This document shows, piece by piece, positions 24,633 through 33,522 of a stretch of 64,000 nt of DNA. The notes under the pieces were generated by a model that saw only the letters and a list, made by a program, of their open reading frames with translations, searched no databases and had not been told where the DNA came from. Position numbers and translations under genes: made by a program. The stretch's first letter is position 1. Every line of letters starts with the position of its first letter. Source of the stretch: CFX2 sp014338005 (GTDB lineage: Bacteria; Chloroflexota; Anaerolineae; Aggregatilineales; Phototrophicaceae); contig SZPE01000011.1 in the NCBI GenBank assembly GCA_030263555.1, positions 1 through 64,000 of the forward strand, in the 5' to 3' direction.

Positions 24633-26105
24633 ATGGGCATCAACCTGGACTGTCCGCACTGCGGGCAGCGCATGACGCTGGATTTCGCCACTACGACCGT
24701 TTCCTGTAAAAACTGTGGTTACGTGCGGACGACCGGCCTGGAAGCACGCGCGGAGGAGATCAAAGCTAAAGGCCGCCGCCCGACCGTGAGCCTGACCCAC
24801 GCCGGGGAGGTGAATCCCAGGGCGCTGGCGCTGTTCCATACCGGCCATGATTATCTGTTCCAGGACAAAAAGGCCGAGGCGCTGCGGGCTTTCCAGGGGG
24901 CGGCGGACATTCAGCCGGATTTTCTGGACGCCCACCTGTGGATCGCCAAAGTGTCCGACCAGGAGACGGTCAAACGCGACCATTTAAGCACTGTGCTGGC
25001 TTACAATCCGGGGCATATGGAGGCCACACGGCTGATGATGGTGCTGAACGGGCGGCTGACGCCGGAGCAGGCGGAGCGGGCGCTGCGCGGCGAAGGCCCG
25101 GTCGTGCAGCATGTCGAAGGCCCGGTTAAAACGCAAATCACCACGCTCAAGTGTCCCGTTTGCGGGGGCGATCTGACGGCGCGGCCCGATACCGGGCGCG
25201 TGGAGTGCCGTTTTTGCGGGTATACCGGCCAGCAGCCGGTTTATAAAACCGATACCAGCGAATCGCTGGTGGCGGCGCTGCTGGAACGCAAAACGCAGCC
25301 GGTACGCTGGGTGGTCGGCGAACGCCTGCTGCATTGTAACGAATGCGGCGCGGAGCGCGCGCTGGCGGCCAACCAGCTTTCCATGCGCTGCCCGTTCTGC
25401 GGGTCGAACCACGTCATCGAGCAGGACGCGCTGGGGTCGTTCGAGCAGCCCGGCGGCATCGTGCCGTTTCGCGTCAGCCGGGCGCAGGCTGGGCAGGCCA
25501 TCAAAGAGCGATTGCAGGGCGTGTCGGAGCGGCTGCGCGGATTGTTCGGCAGTAACAAAGTCGCGCGCGCCATGCTCAGTGGGTATTACCTGCCGTTCTG
25601 GGTTTTCGACGCGCTGCTGGAAGTTACCCGCACGCGCATTGACAACCGCCCATCCCGCGACCGCGCGCGTTTTAGCGCGCCGCCCTATACCCGCACGCAG
25701 TTCAACGATGCCCAATACGACATCGAAGTGTGCGCCGTCAAGTCGCCGCCGCCGGCGCTGACCAACCAGCTCGGCGATTATCACCTGCGCGAAGTGGTGG
25801 ATTTTCGACCGGAACTGCTGGCAAAGTACCCGGCGCAGCTTTACAGCGTGGATTTCGACCGGGCTGCCCTGGAAGCGCGCGGGCTGATTTCAACCGCTAT
25901 GCGGATCAAATACGGCCAGCGGGAACTGGGCGACGACGACGTGACCGTCAACGTATTCACCAACATCCAGCAGATGAGTTTTCGGCTGCTGCTGCTGCCG
26001 GTATGGATTGCCACGCTGGTCGAAAAAGATGGGGATGTTCGCACCGCTCTGGTTAACGGCCAGACCGGAAAAGTGGCATTGGGCAAGGCGCAGAAGCCGG
26101 GGTAA
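24633..26105 (+). CDS. Multi-zinc-ribbon protein of unknown function
   Basis: A 490-residue protein with three paired-cysteine zinc ribbons: CPHC/CKNC (about residues 7-28), CPVC/CRFC (about 171-193) and CNEC/CPFC (about 237-260). A TPR-like helical stretch lies after the first (LALFHTGHDYLFQDKKAEALRAFQGAADIQPDFLDAHLWIAK). A C-terminal beta-rich region ends with LLLPVWIATLVEKDGDVRTALVNGQTGKV, a motif seen in zinc-ribbon proteins of Chloroflexota and other bacteria. It is predicted to be cytoplasmic or membrane-peripheral. The function is unknown. The 217-bp gap upstream shows no gene; a weak TTGATT-19-TATACT may be its promoter. Confidence 0.8.
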   Translation: MGINLDCPHCGQRMTLDFATTTVSCKNCGYVRTTGLEARAEEIKAKGRRPTVSLTHAGEVNPRALALFHTGHDYLFQDKKAEALRAFQGAADIQPDFLDAHLWIAKVSDQETVKRDHLSTVLAYNPGHMEATRLMMVLNGRLTPEQAERALRGEGPVVQHVEGPVKTQITTLKCPVCGGDLTARPDTGRVECRFCGYTGQQPVYKTDTSESLVAALLERKTQPVRWVVGERLLHCNECGAERALAANQLSMRCPFCGSNHVIEQDALGSFEQPGGIVPFRVSRAQAGQAIKERLQGVSERLRGLFGSNKVARAMLSGYYLPFWVFDALLEVTRTRIDNRPSRDRARFSAPPYTRTQFNDAQYDIEVCAVKSPPPALTNQLGDYHLREVVDFRPELLAKYPAQLYSVDFDRAALEARGLISTAMRIKYGQRELGDDDVTVNVFTNIQQMSFRLLLLPVWIATLVEKDGDVRTALVNGQTGKVALGKAQKPG

Positions 26106-26156
26106 ACTATCCGCCCTGTGAATGTGTATGCCGCTCAACCGTAGGGAAAAAACCCG

Positions 26157-26744
26157 ATGATAACTCTATTTAACTGGCTGGTGATTGCCGTTTGGCTCAT
26201 CTGGTTTGTCCTGTATTGGGGACCGGAAATCCGGGTGATGCGGGATGTCCGGGAAACGCTGTTGAAGGCCAGCAACTCGCGCCTCGACCAGATATTGGTG
26301 ATCGGGCTGTCGCTGGCGATTCTGGCGCTGTTTTTTGTGGCGCTGATGGTCACGTTGGGGGCTGCCGCGCTTCCTCAGCACGAAGCGGCGGGCGCTGCCG
26401 GGGTCATTGTCGCCGCCGGGGGGCTGGCGGGGGCGTTTTATGCCCGGCGTTTCCTGGGGCGCTTCTGGACGGCGGTGACGACGGTGCAGCGAGATCATCT
26501 GGTGGTGGACAAAGGGCCGTATGGATGGGTGCGCCATCCCATCTACACCGCCACCCTGGCGATGTATCTGGGGACGACCCTGGCTTTTCCCAGCGCGGGG
26601 ACGGCGCTTTTGCTGCTGGTTCTGACCGTGTTTTACTCGTTGAAGGCGCTGGATGAAGAACGGTTTCTCACCGCGCAGTTAGGGGCAGCGTACACTGATT
26701 ACTGCCAGCGCGTTCGTTACCGGCTAGTTCCCGGCATCTGGTGA
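26157..26744 (+). CDS. Isoprenylcysteine carboxyl methyltransferase-family membrane protein
   Basis: A 195-residue polytopic protein with four or five TM helices. The C-terminal ICMT/PEMT signature is intact: GPYGWVRHPIYTATLAMYLGTTLAF, then EERFL...GAAYTDYCQRVRYRLVPGIW, which forms the SAM-binding pocket. Bacterial members methylate small lipophilic or isoprenoid-like substrates, usually undefined. The 3' end overlaps the converging STAS-like gene by 21 bp. Confidence 0.88.
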   Translation: MITLFNWLVIAVWLIWFVLYWGPEIRVMRDVRETLLKASNSRLDQILVIGLSLAILALFFVALMVTLGAAALPQHEAAGAAGVIVAAGGLAGAFYARRFLGRFWTAVTTVQRDHLVVDKGPYGWVRHPIYTATLAMYLGTTLAFPSAGTALLLLVLTVFYSLKALDEERFLTAQLGAAYTDYCQRVRYRLVPGIW

Positions 26745-27161
26745 AACTGGAGCCGGTTCGACCAGCCGGCCTTTGAGCGAGGGGTCAACCTCCTGAAGAA
26801 ATTCCAACGCTTCCGGCATGGTTTCGATGATGCGGAAGCGTATTTTGCTGACCTGGGTTATCACGCCGCCAAAAAAACGAATGATCGGGTTCACCTGGCC
26901 CACGATGATAAGCCATCCCATCTGGGGCGAAGCGAACGTGACCGAGTTGGAAACTTCGTTGATTTTGCGCGGAAAGCCGGTCATCTCCTCGATATTAATG
27001 AGGTGATGAACCAGGGGGGTGGCCGAATCGCTCAGTTCGGCATTATCAATCATCCCAACCACACGGTCGTTGAGCGCCCGAATCTCGTCGGTGTCCATCT
27101 CGCCTTTGACGTGGGTGAGGATGACGCGGTTTTTAAGATACCACTCGGTTTCAAAGGGCAT
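26724..27161 (-). CDS. SpoIIAA/STAS-like hypothetical protein
   Basis: A 145-residue soluble protein: MPFETEWYLKNRVILTHVKGEMDTDEIRALNDRVVGMID, then PLVHHLINIEEMTGFP, then WLIIVGQVNPIIRFFGGVITQVSKIRFRIIETMPEALEFLQEVDPSLK. The alternating beta/alpha pattern and the C-terminal MPEALEFL helix fit SpoIIAA-like/STAS proteins common in Chloroflexota. There is no obvious phosphorylatable serine site. GGAGG lies 5 bases before the ATG. The function is unknown. Confidence 0.75.
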   Translation of the reverse strand: MPFETEWYLKNRVILTHVKGEMDTDEIRALNDRVVGMIDNAELSDSATPLVHHLINIEEMTGFPRKINEVSNSVTFASPQMGWLIIVGQVNPIIRFFGGVITQVSKIRFRIIETMPEALEFLQEVDPSLKGRLVEPAPVSPDAGN

Positions 27162-27342
27162 GTTGGCCTCCTCGATAAATGTTTTTTCAGTATATCATTG
27201 AACAACCGCCTAAAGCATAAATCTGCCGGGTTTCGGCTGGCATTCAAAGTCACAGGCGTGTAAGGCGCAGCAGGGCGCTTTAGGGAGATGTTAGCCCGCC
27301 GGAATATGGTTTCGACAAACGGGGTAACGAAGGGTGGAGGCT

Positions 27343-28365
27343 ATGCGACGACTCGTGTTTTTGATCGCCAGCGTGCTGGTGAGCGGGCTGTTTTTGTGGC
27401 TGGCGCTGCGGGACGTTCCACACCAGGAAATCATCGAAAACATCCGCCAGGCCGATCTTGGTTGGGCGCTGATCGCCCTGGTGACGGTTGGCCTGGGGCT
27501 GTGGACGCGCGCGGTGCGCTGGCGCGGACTGGTCAACTATAAAGTGACCACCATGCAGGCTTTCCACATGCTTAATATCACCATGCTGCTCAACCAGCTT
27601 CCGCTGCGCGCCGGCGAGGTGGCCCGTTCCCTGCTGGCGACCCGCTCCGGCGTGCCGTTGATGACTGCCGCCACCAGCATCATCGTGGAGCGGCTGCTGG
27701 ATACGCTGCTTGTGGTGATCTGGCTGTCGGTGGCGCTGACGCAGGCCCCCAACGCGCAGCCGGACGCGGTACGGCTGGCGATTTTGTTCGGCGCGGCGGC
27801 GGTGGCGGCGTTTATCGTGTTGATCGTTTTCGCCCGCCGCCCGGCCATCGCGCATCGAATCCTGGCTTTGGTGGAGCGCCTGCTGCCGTTCATCAAACGG
27901 CTGAACCTGGGACGCCTGCTCGACCATGTGCTGGACGGCGTCCAGCCGCTCACCCACTGGCGCAGCGCCATCCACGCTATCGGCTGGACGATCATTTCGT
28001 GGTCGGTTTCGGCGGTGACGTTCTGCTGCATGATGCTTGCCATCGGCATCCAGGATAACGTCGTATTGATGGCGATTCTCTCGCTGACGCTGGCATCCTT
28101 CAGCATCGCTATCCCGGTCAGCGTGGCGGCGCTGGGGCCGTATGAAGGGGCGGTGCGGCTGGCCGGGGACGCGGCGGGCGTCAGCCAGGTGCTTTCGACA
28201 TCGGCGGGTTTCCTGTCGCACGGAATCAACATCCTGGGGTATGCTATCCTGGGTACGATTGGGATGCTGGCGATGGGTATTTCGTTAGGCGACGTGATGA
28301 AAGCCGGTGAGTCGAAAAAAGAGGAGCCGGCGGGGGCTGCGGCTGCCGAACCCGGCGGAGATTAA
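27343..28365 (+). CDS. Second UPF0104-type flippase-like membrane protein
   Basis: About 340 residues with eight hydrophobic segments and family motifs TRAVRWRGLVN, MLNQLPLRAGEVARSLLATRSGVPLMTAATSIIVERLLDTL and PVSVAALGPYEGAVRLAG. It belongs to the same superfamily as 16342-17319 but is divergent. The start is ATG 27343 with AAGGG 8 bases upstream; GTG 27334 is too close to it. A hydrolase gene (3-bp gap) and an FAD oxidoreductase follow, possibly a lipid or glycan modification operon. Confidence 0.85.
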   Translation: MRRLVFLIASVLVSGLFLWLALRDVPHQEIIENIRQADLGWALIALVTVGLGLWTRAVRWRGLVNYKVTTMQAFHMLNITMLLNQLPLRAGEVARSLLATRSGVPLMTAATSIIVERLLDTLLVVIWLSVALTQAPNAQPDAVRLAILFGAAAVAAFIVLIVFARRPAIAHRILALVERLLPFIKRLNLGRLLDHVLDGVQPLTHWRSAIHAIGWTIISWSVSAVTFCCMMLAIGIQDNVVLMAILSLTLASFSIAIPVSVAALGPYEGAVRLAGDAAGVSQVLSTSAGFLSHGINILGYAILGTIGMLAMGISLGDVMKAGESKKEEPAGAAAAEPGGD

Positions 28366-28368
28366 ACC

Positions 28369-29112
28369 ATGCCGTTTGCGGATTTAAAAACCGGCGCGCG
28401 CCTGTTTTATGAGGAACGCGGCCAGGGTGACAAGCTGCTGCTGCTGCACGGCCTGTTGGGGACGGCGCGCCGCCACTTCGCCCGCGTGATGGACTGGCTG
28501 GAAGCGGATTACCACCTGTACGGCCTCACGCTGCGCGGTTACGGGCAGTCCACCCCCAAACCGCGCGATTTTCCGCCCCGCTTTTATCACCGGGATGCGG
28601 ACGACGTGCTGGCCTTCATGGATGCGGTCGGCATCGAACGGGCGCACATACTGGGATACTCCGACGGCGGGGAAACGGCGCTGGTGGCGGCTGGACAGCA
28701 GCCGGAGCGGTTTCTGTCGGTGGCGGCCATCGGCGCGGTGGGCGTGTTCGATCCGTCCATCCGCCCGCGCGTCCAGAGTATGTATCCCGGTTCGTGGATT
28801 AGCGACGAGGAAAAAGCCGAACACGGCATCCCGGATGCGGACGCTTTCGTGCTGGGCTGGATTCGCTCGTTTTCGCACTACCTTGATCTGGGCGGCGGCG
28901 TCAGCCTGGATACCGCGCCAAAGATCGCCTGCCCGGTGCTGCTGATGCTGGGCGACGGCGATACGCTGAACCCGGCGGCTTTCGCCCGCACATATCTGGA
29001 GCGTGTGCGGGATGGCCGGCTGGAGGTCTTCGCGGACTGCGGCCACCCGGTACACGAGCAGAAGTGGGATGAGTTTACGCGGGTGTATGGGGCATTTTTG
29101 AACCGGACATAG
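28369..29112 (+). CDS. Alpha/beta hydrolase
   Basis: A 247-residue cytoplasmic enzyme with a complete catalytic triad pattern: oxyanion segment LLLHGLLGTARRHF, nucleophile elbow LGYSDGGETA, Asp in LMLGDGDTLNPAAFA, and His in DCGHPVHEQKW. The substrate is unknown. It starts three bases after the flippase gene and ends 12 bp before the FAD oxidoreductase, so it belongs to a three-gene unit. Confidence 0.9.
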   Translation: MPFADLKTGARLFYEERGQGDKLLLLHGLLGTARRHFARVMDWLEADYHLYGLTLRGYGQSTPKPRDFPPRFYHRDADDVLAFMDAVGIERAHILGYSDGGETALVAAGQQPERFLSVAAIGAVGVFDPSIRPRVQSMYPGSWISDEEKAEHGIPDADAFVLGWIRSFSHYLDLGGGVSLDTAPKIACPVLLMLGDGDTLNPAAFARTYLERVRDGRLEVFADCGHPVHEQKWDEFTRVYGAFLNRT

Positions 29113-29124
29113 AGAATAAAACGC

Positions 29125-30441
29125 ATGAGCCATCGTTTAAGTGCTGCCATCATCGGCGCGGGCGCAGCGGGATTAACCGCCGCCTGGGACCTGAGCCGCG
29201 CCGGGTTAGATGTGGAAGTGTTCGAGGCGGAAAGCGCCGCCGGCGGGCTGGCCGCCGGTTTCCGTGACGAAAACTGGGACTGGTCGCTGGAAAAGTTTTA
29301 CCATCACTGGTTTGAAACCGACACCGAGGCCATCAAACTGGCCGGCGAAATCGGTTTTGCCGACAAAGTGCTGTTCCCGCGCCCCAGAACCAGCTATTGG
29401 ATCAACGGCAAAATCTACCGCTCGGAGATGAACGCCTCCACGCTCAAACTGCCGCTGTCGCCCTTCAGCCTGTTCCGGCTGGGCCTGGCGGGGGTTTACC
29501 TCAAGTTCATCACCAAAAACTGGCGCGCGCTGGAGCAGGTGACTGCCCACGACTGGATGCGCCGCTATATGGGCGAGGAAGCCTACAACCGCCTGTGGCG
29601 ACCGCTGCTGATCGGCAAGTTCGCCGACCGCTATCAGGATGTGAATATGGCCTGGATGTGGGCGCGCATTTATACCCGCAGCGTGCGGCTGGGCATTTTT
29701 GAAGGCGGCTTCCAGGCTTTTATGGATGCGCTGGCCGACGCGGTGCGCGGCAGGAGCGGGGTTATCCACTTCAACACGCCGGTTCAGGTTGTTCGCATTC
29801 AGGACGGAAAACCGGCGCTTACGGTCGGCGGCCAGACGCGCGCCTTCGACCGGGTAATCAGCACGACTTCACCGGCGCTGATGCTGCGCCTGACTCCCGA
29901 CCTGCGCGAGACGCCCTACGGGCGGCAGATGGCGGACTTGCAAAGCATCGGCGCGATCTGCGTGGTGCTGGCGCTCAAACAGTCGGTGCTGACGGACGGC
30001 ACTTACTGGCTGAACCTGCCCGCCACCAGCGCCGACAAACGCGCCAGCGAGTTTCCCTTCCTGGCGCTGGTGGAGCATACCAACTGGCTGGACAAAAAAC
30101 ACTATAACGGCGACGTGCTGGTGTACTGCGGCGATTATGTGCCGCCTGACCACGAGTATTTCCAGATGAGTGATGACGACCTGGTGGCGCGTTTTCTGCC
30201 GGCTTTAAAGAAGGTCAACCCGGCCTTTTCGCCGGACTGGATTCGCAAAACCTGGGTCTGGCGCGCGCCGTATGCCCAGCCTGTGCCGGGCGTCCGCCAC
30301 AGCCAGAAGATTCCACCGCTGACCACGCCGCTGCCGGGCATCATCTGGGCCAGCATGAGCCAGGTGTACCCCTGGGATCGCGGCACGAACTACGCCATCC
30401 TCATCGGGCGCGAGGCGGCGAAGCTGGCGCTGCCGGGGTAG
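29125..30441 (+). CDS. FAD-dependent oxidoreductase (amine oxidase / UDP-galactopyranose-mutase-like)
   Basis: A 438-residue flavoprotein with an N-terminal FAD-binding beta-alpha-beta motif AAIIGAGAAGLTAAWDLSRAGLDVEVFEAE..AGGLA. It then has FYHHWFETDTEA and GGFQAFMDALADAV, and a C-terminal GI...SMSQVYPWDRGTNYA that closes the FAD site. The family includes protoporphyrinogen oxidase, phytoene desaturase and nucleotide-sugar mutase-like enzymes. With the flippase upstream and the UDP-sugar dehydrogenase downstream, a role in glycan or glycolipid metabolism is plausible. Confidence 0.85.
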   Translation: MSHRLSAAIIGAGAAGLTAAWDLSRAGLDVEVFEAESAAGGLAAGFRDENWDWSLEKFYHHWFETDTEAIKLAGEIGFADKVLFPRPRTSYWINGKIYRSEMNASTLKLPLSPFSLFRLGLAGVYLKFITKNWRALEQVTAHDWMRRYMGEEAYNRLWRPLLIGKFADRYQDVNMAWMWARIYTRSVRLGIFEGGFQAFMDALADAVRGRSGVIHFNTPVQVVRIQDGKPALTVGGQTRAFDRVISTTSPALMLRLTPDLRETPYGRQMADLQSIGAICVVLALKQSVLTDGTYWLNLPATSADKRASEFPFLALVEHTNWLDKKHYNGDVLVYCGDYVPPDHEYFQMSDDDLVARFLPALKKVNPAFSPDWIRKTWVWRAPYAQPVPGVRHSQKIPPLTTPLPGIIWASMSQVYPWDRGTNYAILIGREAAKLALPG

Positions 30442-30572
30442 GGGCGCTTCTGGCCTCGACACGCGGCACTCGGCACTTGCATTAAGGTTTCCGCAAGGCC
30501 GGAGGCTTACGGTTGCCTGTGTACCGGCAAGGTTTTTCACCTGCATACCCTCACACAAAGGTAGATTCTCTG

Positions 30573-30601
30573 TTCCGGTTGCGTATAAATTTCACTACAA
30601 T
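30573..30601 (+). promoter_or_regulatory. Candidate promoter for the UDP-sugar dehydrogenase gene
   Basis: TTCCGG (30573-30578), 17 bp, TACAAT (30596-30601), about 60 bp before the start codon. The 220-bp gap upstream of the gene contains nothing else I can support. Confidence 0.4.
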
Positions 30602-30661
30602 AAACATTAACCGCTGTTTTTGAGTGGTACGGTTAATACACACTCGCCAAGAGGAGAAACC

Positions 30662-32056
30662 ATGAAAATTCTCGTCGCTGGAACCGGATTTGTGGGCTTA
30701 ACGCACGCTGCGGTGATCTCGGAATATGGTCATGAAGTATATGCCTATGATGTGGATGAAAAGAAAATCGCGGCCTACTGCTCCGGCGATCCGAAGCAGA
30801 TCGAGGAATACGTCAACGAACCCGGCCTGTCAGAAATTATCGCCGAAAATCTGAACCGGTATTTGTTCTTCCTGCACGCCAACGACATCGAAAATATCAT
30901 CGAAGGCACGGACGCGATTTTCCTGTGTCCCCCTACGCCGCCTAACCCTAACGGCTCGTCCGACCTGAGTTATTATCTGGATGTCGCTAACCATCTGGCG
31001 CGCCTGCTGGCGAAACGCCAGGATCAGCGGCGGGTGGTGCTGATTAACAAAAGCACCGTACCCATCGGCACAGCGCGCCTGCTGGAAGGCGTGCTGAAGC
31101 AGCACGAAGTCCCGAACGCCGGCGTGGCCTCCAACCCCGAATTTCTGCCGGAAGGTGATGCGGTCGAGAAGTCCCGCCGCCCTGACCGGGTGGTGGTCGG
31201 CGCGGATACCGAGGATGACTTCAAAATCATCCGGCGCATTTATTCGCAGTTCGTCAACCATGTGCGGATTCGTTATATCGAAACCACGCCGGAAACCGCC
31301 GAGGCGATCAAATATACGGCCAATACGCTGCTGCTGACGTACATCTCCTTCTGGAACGGCGTGGGCGCGCGGCTGGGCGAGGCGTTCCCGAACATCCGCA
31401 TGGAAGACCTCAAACGCGGCGTGACCGCCGACGGGCGCATCAGCACGTGGGGGTCGTATGTCTCCAACGGGGCGGGCGGCTCGTGTTTTGGCAAGGATAT
31501 ACAGTCGCTCATTTACCAGTTCAAAAGCGCCGGCCAGCCCGCCGACCTGCTGCAAGCCGTTTATGACATCAACGAATTTCAGAAGGTTTATCTGGTAGAC
31601 CGCGCCATCCAGGAAGCCGGCGCGAACTTCAACAACCGGACGGTGGCGCTGCTGGGGCTGGCCTTCAAACAGCGCACCAACGATATGCGCGATGCATCGT
31701 CGCTGCAAGTGGTCAACGCGCTGCTGGGGCGCGGCGTGAAGGCCATCCGCGCTTACGACCCGCTGGCGATGAACGAAGCCCGGCGTTTTTTCAACCCTGA
31801 CCAGAACCACCTGTTCGAGCGCATCAGCTATCACAACTCGCCCAGGGAAGCCATGCAGGGCAGCGACATGCTGTTCATCTCCACCGATTGGGAGGAATTC
31901 CGGGGGCTGTCCCGCACCATCGAACAGAGCGTCCAGCCGCCGTACCTGGTGATTGATGGCCGCCGCATGATCCCGGATTATATGGAGCTGGTCGAGCGCG
32001 GTTATGGTTATCTGGCGGTCGGCTCGCCGTACCTGTATAAAAACGCCTCGTCGTAG
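30662..32056 (+). CDS. UDP-glucose/GDP-mannose dehydrogenase family protein
   Basis: A 464-residue NAD-dependent enzyme. The N-terminal Rossmann motif is KILVAGTGFVGLTHAAV. NKSTVPIGTA, SNPEFLPEGDAVEKSRRPDRVVVG and the catalytic Cys275 in GAGGSCFGKDI are complete. The C-terminal nucleotide-binding part LLGLAFKQRTNDMRDASS is present. It oxidises a nucleotide-sugar C6 alcohol to the uronate for polysaccharide synthesis. The sugar specificity is not resolved. The start is ATG 30662 with GAGGAG upstream, not the longer frame at 30620. A terminator follows. Confidence 0.93.
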   Translation: MKILVAGTGFVGLTHAAVISEYGHEVYAYDVDEKKIAAYCSGDPKQIEEYVNEPGLSEIIAENLNRYLFFLHANDIENIIEGTDAIFLCPPTPPNPNGSSDLSYYLDVANHLARLLAKRQDQRRVVLINKSTVPIGTARLLEGVLKQHEVPNAGVASNPEFLPEGDAVEKSRRPDRVVVGADTEDDFKIIRRIYSQFVNHVRIRYIETTPETAEAIKYTANTLLLTYISFWNGVGARLGEAFPNIRMEDLKRGVTADGRISTWGSYVSNGAGGSCFGKDIQSLIYQFKSAGQPADLLQAVYDINEFQKVYLVDRAIQEAGANFNNRTVALLGLAFKQRTNDMRDASSLQVVNALLGRGVKAIRAYDPLAMNEARRFFNPDQNHLFERISYHNSPREAMQGSDMLFISTDWEEFRGLSRTIEQSVQPPYLVIDGRRMIPDYMELVERGYGYLAVGSPYLYKNASS

Positions 32057-32085
32057 TGGAGGCGCTCGAACGCGGTTTTATCGAG

Positions 32086-32117
32086 ACAGGGGGCGTAAGC
32101 TCCCTGTTTGATTTTTT
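32086..32117 (+). terminator. Intrinsic terminator after the UDP-sugar dehydrogenase
   Basis: ACAGGGGGC (32086-32094) pairs with GCTCCCTGT (32099-32107), with one G-U pair and a GTAA tetraloop. TTGATTTTTT follows. Confidence 0.85.
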
Positions 32118-32156
32118 GGGGGGCAGAAACAATCATCAGATGTTCAGACTTCGCCA

Positions 32157-32186
32157 TTAGCAAACGGCCTTATGGCATGATATGAT
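32157..32186 (+). promoter_or_regulatory. Candidate promoter for the M16 peptidase pair
   Basis: TTAGCA (32157-32162), 18 bp, TATGAT (32181-32186), 40 bp before the start codon and downstream of the terminator. Confidence 0.45.
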
Positions 32187-32225
32187 GTCCGATCAAACCA
32201 CAGACGTAAAAGGAAAAGAGAAGCT

Positions 32226-33518
32226 ATGGCAGGTGTCACCCGCCACCAACTGGATAATGGTTTAACGGTACTTTTGAAGGAACAGCACAGCGCACAGGTC
32301 ATTAGCTGGTGGGTGTTATACCGCATCGGCAGCCGCAACGAACATACCGGGCAGACCGGCATCTCCCACTGGACGGAACATATGATGTTCAAGGGGACGG
32401 AACAGTTCCCCGGCGGCCAGCTGGACAAGATGATTAGCCGCGAAGGCGGCACGTGGAACGCGCAGACCTCGATGGACTATACGGCCTATTTTGAAACCAT
32501 GCCCGCCGACCGGATTGACCTGGCGCTGCGCCTGGAGGCCGACCGTATGGTGAACGCCCGCTTCGAGCCGGACGAAGTGGAGTCGGAGCGCACCGTCATC
32601 ATTTCCGAGCGGCAGGGGGCGGAAAATTCGCCGCTGTTCTGGCTGGGCGAGGAAGTGCGCGCGGCGGCCTTTCGCGTGCATGGCTACCATCACGAAATCC
32701 TGGGCGACATGGCCGACCTGCAAACCATAACGCGGGACGACCTGTACGGCCACTACAAAAGCCATTATATGCCGAATAACGCCATCGCCGTCGCAGTAGG
32801 GGATTTTGACACCCCGGATATGCTCCGGCGCATCGAAGCCCTCTACGGCGCGATTCCGCCGGGCAGCCCGCCGAAAATCTTCCGGCGGCCAGAGCCGGAG
32901 CAGCAGGGTGAGCGCCGCGTGCGGGTGGAGCGCCCCGGCAGCAACGCCTTTCTGGAAGTGGCCTACCGCGCCCCGGCGGCCACCGACTCCGACTGGTTTA
33001 AGGTGGCGATCCTCAACAGCATCCTCACCGGCCCCAGCGGCATGGGCGGCGGCAGCGTGGATAACAAAACCAGCCGCCTGTACCGGGCGCTGGTGAAAAC
33101 CGAAATCGCCGCCGACGTGGACGGCAGCCTGATGCCGACCGTAGACCCGTATCTGTTCGACATCGTGGCGACACTGCGCCCCGATCGCACGCTGGAGGAA
33201 GCCGAAGCCGCGCTGGATGCCGAAATGCAGCGCATCGCCAGCGAGCCGGTTTCCGAGGCGGAACTGGAACGCGCCAAAAAACAGGCGCGGGCGCTGTTCG
33301 CTTACAGCACCGAACGCGTCACGGCGCAGGCCTTCTGGCTGGCGTTTGCCGAAAATTTTGAAAATTACACCTGGTTTGAACAGTTCGTGCCGCGCCTGGA
33401 AGCGGTCACGGTCGAGGATGTGCTGGAGGTGGCGCGGCGCGTCCTGCGCCCGCAGAACCGCACTGTTGGCTGGTTCATCCCAACCGGCGACGGCGAATTT
33501 GCCGAGGAAGAAGAATAA
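32226..33518 (+). CDS. M16 family zinc metallopeptidase, catalytic subunit
   Basis: A 430-residue protein with the inverted zinc motif HxxEH intact (H48-W-T-E51-H52 in ISHWTEHMMFKGTEQ). The third ligand lies in the downstream ESERTVIISER segment (near E128). The C-terminal M16 domain follows. There is no signal peptide. M16B peptidases of bacteria act as heterodimers of a catalytic and a non-catalytic subunit; the next gene encodes the partner, 4 bp away. It probably degrades short peptides. Confidence 0.93.
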   Translation: MAGVTRHQLDNGLTVLLKEQHSAQVISWWVLYRIGSRNEHTGQTGISHWTEHMMFKGTEQFPGGQLDKMISREGGTWNAQTSMDYTAYFETMPADRIDLALRLEADRMVNARFEPDEVESERTVIISERQGAENSPLFWLGEEVRAAAFRVHGYHHEILGDMADLQTITRDDLYGHYKSHYMPNNAIAVAVGDFDTPDMLRRIEALYGAIPPGSPPKIFRRPEPEQQGERRVRVERPGSNAFLEVAYRAPAATDSDWFKVAILNSILTGPSGMGGGSVDNKTSRLYRALVKTEIAADVDGSLMPTVDPYLFDIVATLRPDRTLEEAEAALDAEMQRIASEPVSEAELERAKKQARALFAYSTERVTAQAFWLAFAENFENYTWFEQFVPRLEAVTVEDVLEVARRVLRPQNRTVGWFIPTGDGEFAEEEE

Positions 33519-33522
33519 CACT